Source: Streptomyces yatensis
GTDB lineage: Bacteria > Actinomycetota > Actinomycetes > Streptomycetales > Streptomycetaceae
Reading direction: 5' to 3'
NCBI RefSeq assembly: GCF_018069625.1
Contig: NZ_CP072941.1
Coordinates: 5,084,001 to 5,148,000 of the forward strand
DNA length: 64,000 bases
Under the pieces are notes generated by a model, which saw only the letters and a program-made list of their open reading frames with translations, was not told the origin of the DNA and made no database searches. Made by a program: the position numbers and the translations under genes. Below, piece after piece: positions 22,909 through 30,635 of the stretch; position 1 is the first letter of the stretch; every line of letters begins with the position of its first letter.

Positions 22909-24339
22909 GTGTCCCAGCCCGCCACCACCCCGGACGCCCTGGACGCGCCGCGTACCCCGCCCGCCCCCGGCACCCTGCAAGCTCTGGACGCCCTCGGCCC
23001 CAAGGGGCCCTACCGCTCCCGGCACCGACTCACCATCAGCGATGTCACCGGCGTCCCCATGGCCGAACTGTCCCTGGTGCCCAGGCTGTTCGTGACCCGG
23101 GCGCTGGCCGCGCTGCACGCCGCCGTCACGCCGCCGCTGGAGGAGCGGCTGGCCGCGCTGAAGCGGGCCGGGGAGCTGTTCGCCACCGGCACCGTCGCCG
23201 GGATGACGGCGGCGGCGTACGAGAGCGCGGTGTGCCGGATGTCGGGCACCCCGCTCGCCAATGTGCGGATCGCCGTGGAGGCGATACGGCTCAGCGCCAC
23301 CGAGGCGTACCGCAGTGTCCAGGCGGCCCGCCCGGTGGGGGCGGTGGGCGACTGGCGCGATCCGTACGCCCGCGGCGGCACCGCCGTGTGGATCCGGCGC
23401 GGCGATGTCTTCGCCGTGCACGCCGCCGGCAACCACCCGGCCGTGCACGCCCTGTGGCTGGAGGCGCTGGCGCTGGGCTACCGGGTGGCCGTACGCCCCT
23501 CCCGCCGTGAGCCGCTCACCCCGTACCGGCTGGTCAGCGCCCTGCGCGAGGCGGGTTTCGGGACGGATCAGGTGGTGCTGCTGCCCACCGACCACGACGC
23601 GGCCGGGGAGATCCTGCACGGTGCGGATCTGTCCATGGTCTACGGCGGCCAGGAGGTCATCGACCGCTACGCCACCGATCCGGCCGTGCTGCCCAACGGC
23701 CCCGGCCGTTCCAAGATCCTGCTCACCGCCGACCGGCAGTGGCGCGACCACCTCGATGTCGTCGTCGACTCGATCGCCCGCCATGGCGGCACCGCATGCG
23801 TCAACGCCACCGCCGTGCTCGTCGAGGGCGATCCGGCGCCGGTCGCCGAGGCGCTGGCGGAGCGGCTCGCCGCGCTCCCCAGCCTGCCGCCGCGGGACGA
23901 GAAGGCGGTGCTGCCGGTCCATCCGCTCGAGACCGCGCGCGGCTTCGAGCGCCTGCTGCTCGGCAAGGCCGCGGGCGCCCGGGCGTGGCTGGGCGGCGAC
24001 GGGGTGGTGGACGACCTCGGTGACGGCAGCGCGGTGCTGCGCCCCGCCGTCTTCCAGCTCGACGATCCTCTGGACCCGCGGCTGGGCATGGAGCTGTCGT
24101 TCCCCTGCGTCTGGGTGGCCCCCTGGACGCGGGCGGCGGGGGTCGCCGCGCTCCGGGACAGCCTGGTCGTCACGGCGATCACCGGGGACGAGGCGCTGCT
24201 GGACGCGCTGCTCGCCGAGCCGTCCGTCAAGAACCTCTACATCGGGGACCACCCCACGCACTGGATCGCCCCGGGCATCCCGCACGACGCGTATCTCGGC
24301 GAGTTCCTGATGCGCACGAAGGCCGTCATCCGCGGCTGA
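22909..24339 (+). CDS. aldehyde-dehydrogenase-superfamily reductase, EhpG-like
   Basis: 476 residues of the aldehyde dehydrogenase/acyl reductase superfamily. An N-terminal helical part (40-150) precedes the Rossmann region, with AAGNHPAVHALWLEALALGY and VAVRPSRREPLTPYR in place of the ALDH cofactor motifs. The catalytic Cys297 is in GGTACVNATAVLVEG. It is followed by an adenylate-forming gene, the arrangement of ehpG/ehpF. In the Pantoea griseoluteic-acid pathway that pair reduces a phenazine carboxylate to an aldehyde through an acyl-adenylate. Start GTG 22909, with AAGGAG seven bases upstream. No phenazine-core genes are in the window, so the substrate is unknown. Confidence 0.8.
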   Translation: MSQPATTPDALDAPRTPPAPGTLQALDALGPKGPYRSRHRLTISDVTGVPMAELSLVPRLFVTRALAALHAAVTPPLEERLAALKRAGELFATGTVAGMTAAAYESAVCRMSGTPLANVRIAVEAIRLSATEAYRSVQAARPVGAVGDWRDPYARGGTAVWIRRGDVFAVHAAGNHPAVHALWLEALALGYRVAVRPSRREPLTPYRLVSALREAGFGTDQVVLLPTDHDAAGEILHGADLSMVYGGQEVIDRYATDPAVLPNGPGRSKILLTADRQWRDHLDVVVDSIARHGGTACVNATAVLVEGDPAPVAEALAERLAALPSLPPRDEKAVLPVHPLETARGFERLLLGKAAGARAWLGGDGVVDDLGDGSAVLRPAVFQLDDPLDPRLGMELSFPCVWVAPWTRAAGVAALRDSLVVTAITGDEALLDALLAEPSVKNLYIGDHPTHWIAPGIPHDAYLGEFLMRTKAVIRG

Positions 24340-24341
24340 CG

Positions 24342-24490
24342 GCGCCGACCCCGGCGTCGCCCGTCCCCCACAGCGCCGACCCCGGCGTCGCCCGTCCCCC
24401 ACAGCGCCGACCCCGGCGCCGCCCGTCCCCCACAGCGCCGATCCCGCGCCGCCCGTCCCGACGGCCCGACCCGGCGTCGCCCGTCCCCCA
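24342..24490. repeat. 31-bp tandem repeat after the EhpG-like gene
   Basis: About five copies at 31-bp spacing (starts near 24342, 24373, 24404, 24435, 24463; unit begins GCGCCGACCCCGGCGTCGC). The last copies are degenerate. The array starts three bases after the stop codon and fills the gap to the next gene's ribosome-binding site. Confidence 0.93.
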
Positions 24491-24512
24491 CGAGGAGCAT
24501 GAGGAGCAACCC

Positions 24513-25613
24513 GTGCCGACAGCTTCCCTTTCCGTGCTCGACGTCCCCTTCGACGAGCGCCCCGACCCCGACGAGTACATCCGCGCCGCCATGGAGTGGC
24601 ACTTCGGCCCGGACACCGGCTCCCCGTTCTGGCTGCGGAAGGCGCGCACACTGGACTTCGACCCGCGCCGTGACGTCAAGGGCGTCGCCGATCTCGCGCT
24701 CTTCCCCAATGTCACCGGGGAGTTGCGCGATGTGCCGGTGCGCGATCTGATCCCCCAGGGCTACGGCGCCGACGCCCGGATCGTCGGCGTCTTCGAAAGC
24801 GGCGGCACCACCGGCGCGCCCAAGCGGATCGTGTGTCTGCGCGACTGGCTGGACCGGCTCACCCACGGGCTGAGCGCCGACCTCGACGGGCTCGGCATCC
24901 CGCGCGGGGTGGACTGGCTCGCCATCGCGCCCAGCGGCCCCCATATGGTCGGCGAGATGGTCGCGGGCACGGCCGCGCGGCACGGCGGGCTGATGTTCCG
25001 CGTCGACATGGATCCGCGGTGGGTGAAGAAGCTGATCTCCGCCGGGAAGGCCGAGGAGACCGACGCGTATGTGAGCCACCTGGTGGAGCAGGCGGCGCAC
25101 GTCCTGCGCACCCAGGAGGTCGGGGTGCTGATGACCACCCCGCCGCTGCTGGAGCGGCTGGCCCGGCACGACGACCTGATCGAGCTGATCAGGGAGAAGG
25201 TCAAGGGGATCATGTGGGGCGGCGCCCATATGGACGCCGACACCCGCGATCTGCTGCGCACCGAGGTCTTCCCCGACTGCGCGCTGTACGGCACCTACGG
25301 CAACACCATGATCCTCGGCGGCGCCACCGAGCGGCTGGGGCTCGGCCCGGACGAGCCGTGTGTCTTCGATCCGCGCACGCCGTTCGTCACCTTCTCGGTG
25401 GTGGACCCGGCGAGCGGGGAGCCGGTGCCGTACGGCGAGCGCGGCCAGGTGGTGATGAACCACGTCAGCAAGTCGGCTCTGCTTCCCCACAACCTCGAGC
25501 GCGATCTGGCGATCCGCGTCCCGCCGCCCGAGGGCGCGGCCGGGGACTCGGTGGCGGATGTGGGGCCGGTCGCGATGTTCGACGACGAGGTCGTGATCGA
25601 GGGCGTCTACTGA
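24513..25613 (+). CDS. adenylate-forming enzyme, EhpF-like
   Basis: 366 residues of the ANL/PaaK-like adenylating superfamily. The ATP-binding P-loop is at about 96-104 (ESGGTTGAPKRIV). The core also has WGGAHMDADTRDLL and an A5-type YGTYGNTMILGG. The chain is short and I see no C-terminal lid domain, as in EhpF. It should activate a carboxylic acid as acyl-AMP for the reductase encoded just upstream. GTG start with GAGGAG eight bases upstream. Together the two form a candidate two-gene carboxylate-to-aldehyde module. The substrate is unknown. Confidence 0.8.
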   Translation: MPTASLSVLDVPFDERPDPDEYIRAAMEWHFGPDTGSPFWLRKARTLDFDPRRDVKGVADLALFPNVTGELRDVPVRDLIPQGYGADARIVGVFESGGTTGAPKRIVCLRDWLDRLTHGLSADLDGLGIPRGVDWLAIAPSGPHMVGEMVAGTAARHGGLMFRVDMDPRWVKKLISAGKAEETDAYVSHLVEQAAHVLRTQEVGVLMTTPPLLERLARHDDLIELIREKVKGIMWGGAHMDADTRDLLRTEVFPDCALYGTYGNTMILGGATERLGLGPDEPCVFDPRTPFVTFSVVDPASGEPVPYGERGQVVMNHVSKSALLPHNLERDLAIRVPPPEGAAGDSVADVGPVAMFDDEVVIEGVY

Positions 25614-25658
25614 GGGGCGGCGTACGGCGGGCGGCGCCCGACCCACCGGGAGCTGCCG

Positions 25659-25694
25659 GACGCCACGGCTGACGCCACGCCTGACGCCACGCCC
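25659..25694. repeat. 12-bp tandem repeat, three copies
   Basis: GACGCCACG(G/C)(C)(T/C) units at 25659, 25671 and 25683, about 45 bp beyond the EhpF-like gene's stop. Confidence 0.85.
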
Positions 25695-25769
25695 CCCACC
25701 AGGCGTTTGCCCACGTTCCGCCATGGACCCATTCAGTCGCGACAGGCGCAGTGGTTACGATCTGGCGCG

Positions 25770-26258
25770 ATGGGCAGAGGGCAGGGCGGAGAGGGCCACA
25801 TACGGACGGACGCGGTGCGCGGCACCGTGCCGTCCGTCCTGTGCCGTGCCCTGCTGCTGCTCGCCGCGGCGATATGGGTGGCGCCCTCGTGCGTCCATCC
25901 CGCCGCCGACCACGGCGGCCTGTCGACGGGGTGCCCGCGCCGCCCGGCGGACACCGCCGCGTGGGCCGAGCCGCACGAGAAGCCGGTCACCTATCCGTCG
26001 CCCGGACACGGCCCGTCCGAGGTCTCCGGCACCGGCACCGGCTCCGGGAGCGGTTCCGACACCGGTTCCGGGAGCGACGACTGTGTCACGGGCCCCCGGG
26101 GCGTGGTCCAGGCCCTGGTGCCCACGCCCGTACCCCCTCTCTTCCTCACCGAGGTTCCGCAGCCCGGCGGCCACCGGAATCCGGACTCCGTCCGGGCGCC
26201 GCCCGACCGCCCCCTCCGCGCCCTCGGCCTCCATCAGCTCCAAGTGCTTCGGACCTAG
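25770..26258 (+). CDS. hypothetical secreted or membrane-anchored protein
   Basis: 162 residues, not recognised. A charged N-terminus is followed by one hydrophobic stretch (VLCRALLLLAAAIWVAPSCV, about 23-43) that looks like a signal or anchor. A Pro/Gly/Ser-rich low-complexity body follows (GTGTGSGSGSDTGSGS), with a C-terminus rich in Pro and Leu. Start ATG at 25770; there is no strong ribosome-binding site. It precedes the DUF3105/DUF305 pair by about 100 bp and may be co-transcribed. Confidence 0.65.
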   Translation: MGRGQGGEGHIRTDAVRGTVPSVLCRALLLLAAAIWVAPSCVHPAADHGGLSTGCPRRPADTAAWAEPHEKPVTYPSPGHGPSEVSGTGTGSGSGSDTGSGSDDCVTGPRGVVQALVPTPVPPLFLTEVPQPGGHRNPDSVRAPPDRPLRALGLHQLQVLRT

Positions 26259-26354
26259 GCCGGCGCCGGTAACCGCGATGCACCGCTCCACCCATCCAGC
26301 GTGCGAAGTGCGCGAACTGCGCGAACTTTGAGTACTCCGAGGACAAGGACAGCC

Positions 26355-27023
26355 ATGGGCTCCAAGGGATCGAAGACGAAGGGCAGCGCGGCCGACCGCC
26401 GCGCGAAGATAGAGGAACTGCGCCGCGCGGAGAAGGCGCGCGAGCGCAGGTTCCGGGCCATCACCATCACCTCCGTCGCGGTGATCGTCGCCGGACTCGC
26501 CGTCGGGGGCTACTTCCTCGTCGACGCGAGCAACAAGAAGGACGAGAAGGAGGCCAAGGTCACCTCCTCGGTCGTGAAGACCGGCGAGTTCAAGGGCATG
26601 AAGACCTGGAAGAACCTGGGCCGGACGCATGTCCAGGGCACCGTGAAGTACGCGATGTCGCCGCCGGTCGGCGGAAACCACAACCAGGTCTGGCAGAACT
26701 GCAACGGCGACGTCTACACCAAGCCGCTGGCGAATGAGAACGCGGTGCACGCGCTGGAGCACGGCGCGGTGTGGGTGACGTACACCGACAAGGCGTCGAA
26801 GGAGGACATCGCCACCCTCTCGGAGCGGGTGAAGAAGACCCCGTACTCGATGATCAGCCCCTACCAGGAGCAGGACGCGCCGATCGTCCTCAACGCCTGG
26901 GGCAACCAGCTGGACATCCAGAAGGCGTCGGACCCGCGGGTGGCCGCCTTCTTCAAGAAGTTCGTCCAGGGCAAGCAGACGCCCGAGCCCGGCGCCTACT
27001 GCACCAACGGAAAGACCTCGTGA
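26355..27023 (+). CDS. DUF3105 family membrane protein
   Basis: 222 residues. A Lys/Arg-rich cytoplasmic N-terminus is followed by one membrane helix (about 36-57) and an extracytoplasmic DUF3105 domain with a conserved His/Asn/Cys-rich region (YAMSPPVGGNHNQVWQNCNG, then VHALEHGAVWVTY). The histidines and cysteine suggest metal or heme contact, but the family's function is unknown. Its stop overlaps the GTG of the DUF305 gene (GTGA), so the two proteins likely work together. AAGGAC lies six bases before the ATG. Confidence 0.88.
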   Translation: MGSKGSKTKGSAADRRAKIEELRRAEKARERRFRAITITSVAVIVAGLAVGGYFLVDASNKKDEKEAKVTSSVVKTGEFKGMKTWKNLGRTHVQGTVKYAMSPPVGGNHNQVWQNCNGDVYTKPLANENAVHALEHGAVWVTYTDKASKEDIATLSERVKKTPYSMISPYQEQDAPIVLNAWGNQLDIQKASDPRVAAFFKKFVQGKQTPEPGAYCTNGKTS

Positions 27024-27733
27024 GCGACGGGACCGCCGTCGGCCGCGCCGCTCGCCGGCCGCTGGTGGCGGGGATCGCCGCCGCCCTCGCGCTGCTGACG
27101 CTGGTGGCGGTGGCCGTGCTGTGGCTGACGAGCGACCGCTCGGAGGGCACGACCGACACGGGTACGCCGAAGGACACCTCCGCCGAGGCCGGTTTCGCCC
27201 GCGACATGTCCGTCCACCACCAGCAGGCGGTGGAGATGTCGTTCATCGTGCGCGACCGCACCGGCGACGACGAGGTGCGGCGGCTGGCGTTCGACATCGC
27301 CAGCACGCAGGCCACCCAGAGCGGCATGCTGCAGGGCTGGCTGGACATGTGGGGGCTGGACAAGACGTCCGAGGACCCGCCCATGACGTGGATGAAGAAC
27401 GGCATGGACGGTATGGAGGGCATGGACCACGGCTCGATGAAGGGCATGGACGGCGGCGGTACGTACAAGCCGCACGACGGCTCGCTCATGCCGGGCATGG
27501 CCACCAACACGCAGCTCGACGAGTTGCGCAAGGCCAAGGGCAAGGCGGCCGAGGTGCTCTACCTGAAGCTGATGACCGCCCATCACAAGGGCGGCGTCGC
27601 GATGGCGAAGGGCGCGGTCGAACTGGTCAAGGACCCGACCGAGAAGCATCTGGCCACGACCATGGTCCAGGGCCAGCAGTCGGAGATCCAGCTGATGGCC
27701 GGGATGCTCAAGGCCCGCGGCGCCTCCGCCTGA
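27020..27733 (+). CDS. DUF305 family protein
   Basis: 237 residues. One N-terminal membrane helix (about 17-38) is followed by a ferritin-like helical DUF305 domain with two His-His motifs, DMSVHHQQAVEMS and MTAHHKGGVAMAKGA. Between them is a Met/His-rich insert (MDGMEGMDHGSMKGMDGGG) that looks suited to binding copper(I). It is coupled to DUF3105. A role in envelope metal handling is inferred from the residues, not shown. Confidence 0.88.
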   Translation: MSDGTAVGRAARRPLVAGIAAALALLTLVAVAVLWLTSDRSEGTTDTGTPKDTSAEAGFARDMSVHHQQAVEMSFIVRDRTGDDEVRRLAFDIASTQATQSGMLQGWLDMWGLDKTSEDPPMTWMKNGMDGMEGMDHGSMKGMDGGGTYKPHDGSLMPGMATNTQLDELRKAKGKAAEVLYLKLMTAHHKGGVAMAKGAVELVKDPTEKHLATTMVQGQQSEIQLMAGMLKARGASA

Positions 27734-27746
27734 CCGACGCCTCGCC

Positions 27747-27775
27747 GATGGCGCCCCCGCCCCGGGGGCGCCATC
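27747..27775. terminator. hairpin terminator between convergent genes
   Basis: Perfect 12-bp arms (GATGGCGCCCCC and complement) around GCCCC, placed between the DUF305 gene and the convergent TetR gene, whose stop it touches. Likely bidirectional. Confidence 0.85.
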
Positions 27776-28421
27776 ACCCCTCGCGATCCCCCTTGCGATT
27801 CCCCTCGCGACTCTCCTTGCGTACGAACACCCCGGCGACGGTGGCCTGATACGTCGTCTCGACGGTGGTGTGCACCAGCCGCTCGTCGATGGACCCGCGC
27901 AGAATGAGCACCCGGTAGTAGAGGGGCGCCGCCAGCGCGGCGATGACCTCCCGCGGATCGGTGTCCTCGGGGATCTCCCCCCGCTCGACCGCCTGCCGCG
28001 CGATCAGGGTCACCTCCTCGATCCGCCGTACGAACGCGGCGCGGACGATCTCCTCGACCCGGGGATCGTGCGCGGCGGCCGCGAGCAGCCCCTGGAGTAC
28101 GTTGCGGTTGCGCAGCGCGTTGTTGAAGTCCGCGATGGCCTGCGTGAGTTGCGTCAGATCCCGCCGGAAGTCACCGGTGTCCGGCGTCGGCAGCATCGAG
28201 CTGCGCTCGGCCAGCAGCTCGACGACGACCCCCTCCACCGTGCGCCAGCGCCGCCGGATGGTCGACACATGCACCCCCGACCGCCGGGCGAGCCGGTCCA
28301 GCGTGAGCGCGGCGAACGAATCGCGGTCGAGCTCCTCGTAAGCGGCCGCCAACACGGCGGCACGAGTCCGGGCCGTACGCCCCCCGGGGCGAGCCGACCC
28401 ATGCGGTGGTCGCTCTGTCAT
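27774..28421 (-). CDS. TetR/AcrR-family regulator
   Basis: 215 residues. The N-terminal TetR helix-turn-helix (about 18-65) includes AAYEELDRDSFAALTLDRLA and GVHVSTIRRRW. The ligand-binding helical domain follows (about 80-200). The last 15 residues (KESREGNRKGDREG) come from four 12-bp repeat units (27777-27824) ending at the stop, an unusual tail for the family. An inverted repeat at 28544-28569, about 125 bp upstream of its start, is a possible operator. Target unknown. Confidence 0.9.
   Translation of the reverse strand: MTERPPHGSARPGGRTARTRAAVLAAAYEELDRDSFAALTLDRLARRSGVHVSTIRRRWRTVEGVVVELLAERSSMLPTPDTGDFRRDLTQLTQAIADFNNALRNRNVLQGLLAAAAHDPRVEEIVRAAFVRRIEEVTLIARQAVERGEIPEDTDPREVIAALAAPLYYRVLILRGSIDERLVHTTVETTYQATVAGVFVRKESREGNRKGDREG
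27777..27824. repeat. 12-bp tandem repeat forming the TetR C-terminus
   Basis: Four 12-bp units read on the minus strand as CGC-(A/G)AG-G(A/G)G-(A/G)(A/G)T with small changes. They encode the repeating R(K/E)G tail and end directly at the TGA. Confidence 0.9.
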
Positions 28422-28543
28422 GACGCGCCGACTCTACGGCCCCTCCACCCTCGTGAGCACCAGATCTTCACCACATCCGGGCGCCCTACGCCGGGTAACC
28501 CATTGCACGGCGTACACGCCCCTCGCTATTGTGACACCCGTTA

Positions 28544-28569
28544 CCTAATGCGCGCGACAGCGCATTAGG
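28544..28569. promoter_or_regulatory. perfect 10-bp inverted repeat upstream of the TetR gene
   Basis: CCTAATGCGC (28544-28553) and GCGCATTAGG (28560-28569) are perfect arms around GCGACA, in an otherwise AT-richer patch. It could be an operator for the TetR protein or part of the transcript end of the gene at 28673. Confidence 0.5.
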
Positions 28570-28590
28570 CCAACAGGGCGCAGAGTTGCC

Positions 28591-28620
28591 GGACCTTCCT
28601 CACGAGGGGAAGGAAGGTCC
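28591..28620 (-). terminator. hairpin terminator of the methyltransferase gene
   Basis: GGACCTTCCT and AGGAAGGTCC pair perfectly around a 10-nt loop, 53 bp beyond the methyltransferase stop codon. Confidence 0.75.
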
Positions 28621-28672
28621 AGCACGCCCCCGTTCTGCCCCAGTTGCCCGGCACGCTGACGGCCGGATGGGG

Positions 28673-29815
28673 TCAGCCGTAGGAGGCCGACCACTTGCCG
28701 CGCGTGAAGTGGCACACACCGTCAGGCGTAATGTGCACACGGCTGCCGTAGATCGGTAGACCGCCCTCGGCGTTCAGCCGGTGCCGGATGCGTTCGAGCA
28801 CCGTCCACAGGCGCCGCGGGCCGCCCTGGTGGACCGTGGGCGGGTCGATCCACGTCGCCGAGGCGCGCGCCCATGAGCCGTCGGCGTGCACGAGCCATGC
28901 CGTGCGCTGCCCGCCGCGCTCCTCGTAGTGGGTCTCGACGCCGGGCGCGGCGAGTTCGAGCATGGCGCGCACGTCCCACGCCTCCGCGACGTTGAGCACC
29001 GGATAGCGGCCCCGCATCACCTGCTCGCCCTCGAGGTCCCGTACAGCCGTGAACAGGTCATCCGTTCCCGGCGGGTAGTCGGCCCCGGTGCGGGTGCTCA
29101 TGAACCCGGCCCGATCCCATTCGACGACTCCGCGCGCGCAGCCGTCCGCGTCCTTGTCGGCCGTGACGATCACATTCATGCGGGCGAGCGTGGTCACCAG
29201 GCGCCCGCCGGGGCGCAACGCGGCTGTCACGCTGGCGAGGTTGGGCAGTGCCACCATGGACACGACGCGGTCGAAGTCCCCCGGGAGCGGCCCCGTGACA
29301 TCACAGGTGACCACCTGGGAGGACATGCCCAGGGAGGCAAGCCGATCGGTCGCCGTCGCGGTCAGATACGGGTCCACGTCCATGGCCGTGACGCGCTTGT
29401 CCCCGAGCCGCCGCGCGGCGAGGGCGGTACTGGCTCCGGTACCCGTGCCGATCAGGCCGAGGTCGGCGCCGTCATACAACAGCCCGTGGCGCAGCATGCG
29501 CACCACCAGGCCGGGCATGGTGCTCGATGATGTGGGCACGCCGCCCGGCCGGTCGTCGGGGCTCGCCCGGTCGGCATGCAGCGGGCCGACGCGGGTCACC
29601 AGGGACGTGTCGGAGTAGGCCGCGCGCAGCCATGCCGACTCGTCGGCCGGCCCGTCGCGCAACGCCCAGGTGCCACCGCCCGCCGGTTCCCACCACCGGG
29701 GCACGAAAGCGTGGCGGGGGGTGGAGGCCACCGCGTCCCGCCAGCGCGAGACGGGCGGAGTCACCTCGGCCGCGAGACGGTCGGCGTGCGGCTTCCAGTC
29801 CATCAGCCACCTCAT
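28673..29815 (-). CDS. protein-L-isoaspartate-methyltransferase-like enzyme
   Basis: 380 residues. An N-terminal segment (MDWKPHADRL, RHAFVPRWW) and the PIMT-type core with a TSSSTMPGLVVRMLRHG motif (about 95-111), SAM-binding LGLIGTGTGASTALAA (119-134) and MDVDP. A C-terminal extension of about 150 residues (HITPDGVCHFTRG near the end) is beyond the usual 210-residue PIMT. This long form matches the methyltransferases linked to ATP-grasp and aspartimide RiPP systems in actinobacteria. No ATP-grasp gene is nearby. The ATG at 29815 overlaps the stop of the XRE gene by 4 bp, so the two are coupled. Confidence 0.82.
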   Translation of the reverse strand: MRWLMDWKPHADRLAAEVTPPVSRWRDAVASTPRHAFVPRWWEPAGGGTWALRDGPADESAWLRAAYSDTSLVTRVGPLHADRASPDDRPGGVPTSSSTMPGLVVRMLRHGLLYDGADLGLIGTGTGASTALAARRLGDKRVTAMDVDPYLTATATDRLASLGMSSQVVTCDVTGPLPGDFDRVVSMVALPNLASVTAALRPGGRLVTTLARMNVIVTADKDADGCARGVVEWDRAGFMSTRTGADYPPGTDDLFTAVRDLEGEQVMRGRYPVLNVAEAWDVRAMLELAAPGVETHYEERGGQRTAWLVHADGSWARASATWIDPPTVHQGGPRRLWTVLERIRHRLNAEGGLPIYGSRVHITPDGVCHFTRGKWSASYG

Positions 29816-30510
29816 TCGTCGTACTTCGGGTCGCACGCCTCCTGCTCAGCGGGCGAGCAGTCACCACCGTCGGACGACAACGTGGAGACGCCCATGGTCT
29901 CGAGGTGCGGATCGTCCGACCGCCGGGCGGCCTCCATCGAGCGCTCCAACGCCGTGAAACCGGCGTCCTCCTTGCCGAGCGCGGCCAGCGTGGTGGCCGC
30001 CACCTGGTACGCCTCGGCGAGCACCGCATGGGCCGCGGCGGCTTCGGCACCGCTGTGGGCATGGGCCGCCGTCCTGGCGTCCCGGATGAGCTGGGGCAGC
30101 AGGACGCCGATCTCGGCCATCCGCCCCTCGCGCCGCACGCGTTCGGTGGACCGTAACGCGGCGCGCAGCGCACCGATGGTGGGCGGGGCCTCGGGGTCGG
30201 CGTCCTCACCGAGGAGTTCGGTCAGCGGGGACACGGCCTGCCGTAGCGCGAGCACGGACGGCGAGTCACCCTCCTGACGGGCCTCGAAAGTAGTCGGCTG
30301 CCCGATCAGTACGGACGGTTCCACATCGAGGGCGCGGGCGAGGGCGTTGATCGTCGAGAGCCGCGCGGTCTGCCGCTGGCCCTGTTCCAGCTTGCGCACC
30401 ACGTCCACGGACAGCTCCGCCCGTTCGGCGAGCCTCTCCTGCGTGAGCTTGCGCCGGACCCGGAACCGAGCGATCCGATCCCCGAGCCCCTGTCCGTCCT
30501 CACAGCCCAT
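29812..30510 (-). CDS. XRE-family regulator, C-terminally truncated
   Basis: 232 residues. The helix-turn-helix lies at about 10-65 (RVRRKLTQERLAERAELSVD, KLEQGQRQT). Start of a TPR-like helical region follows to about residue 205. Relatives, including the 390-residue one at 4528-5700, continue for about 170 residues more; here the chain stops after an unrelated acidic tail (SSDGGDCSPAEQEACDPKYD). I chose the ATG at 30510, eight bases after GGGGGA, rather than the ATG at 30534. The stop overlaps the methyltransferase ATG. The truncation may be functional or a decayed gene; the tail is discussed in the findings. Confidence 0.8.
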   Translation of the reverse strand: MGCEDGQGLGDRIARFRVRRKLTQERLAERAELSVDVVRKLEQGQRQTARLSTINALARALDVEPSVLIGQPTTFEARQEGDSPSVLALRQAVSPLTELLGEDADPEAPPTIGALRAALRSTERVRREGRMAEIGVLLPQLIRDARTAAHAHSGAEAAAAHAVLAEAYQVAATTLAALGKEDAGFTALERSMEAARRSDDPHLETMGVSTLSSDGGDCSPAEQEACDPKYDE

Positions 30511-30596
30511 GGCCCTGGTCCCCCAACTCACCATCAGGTATCAGGTGGATGTGGCTTCCACGCTACGCCCTCGCGTGCGCGGCAGGGAAAAACCGT

Positions 30597-30628
30597 GTGC
30601 CCCGGTGGTACGGAACCCACCGGGGCAC
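30597..30628 (-). terminator. hairpin terminator of the conservon operon
   Basis: Perfect 12-bp arms (GTGCCCCGGTGG and complement) around an 8-nt loop, 8 bp beyond the stop codon of the P450 gene. Confidence 0.82.
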
Positions 30629-30635
30629 GAAAGGG

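Noticed and set aside
24342..24490. 31-bp repeat array that resembles a CRISPR array
   Set aside because: The units are head to tail with no unique spacers between them and are GC-rich low complexity next to a gene's stop codon.
22909..25613. A phenazine biosynthesis cluster
   Set aside because: Only the two tailoring-like genes are present; no core phz genes, oxygenases or resistance genes lie nearby.
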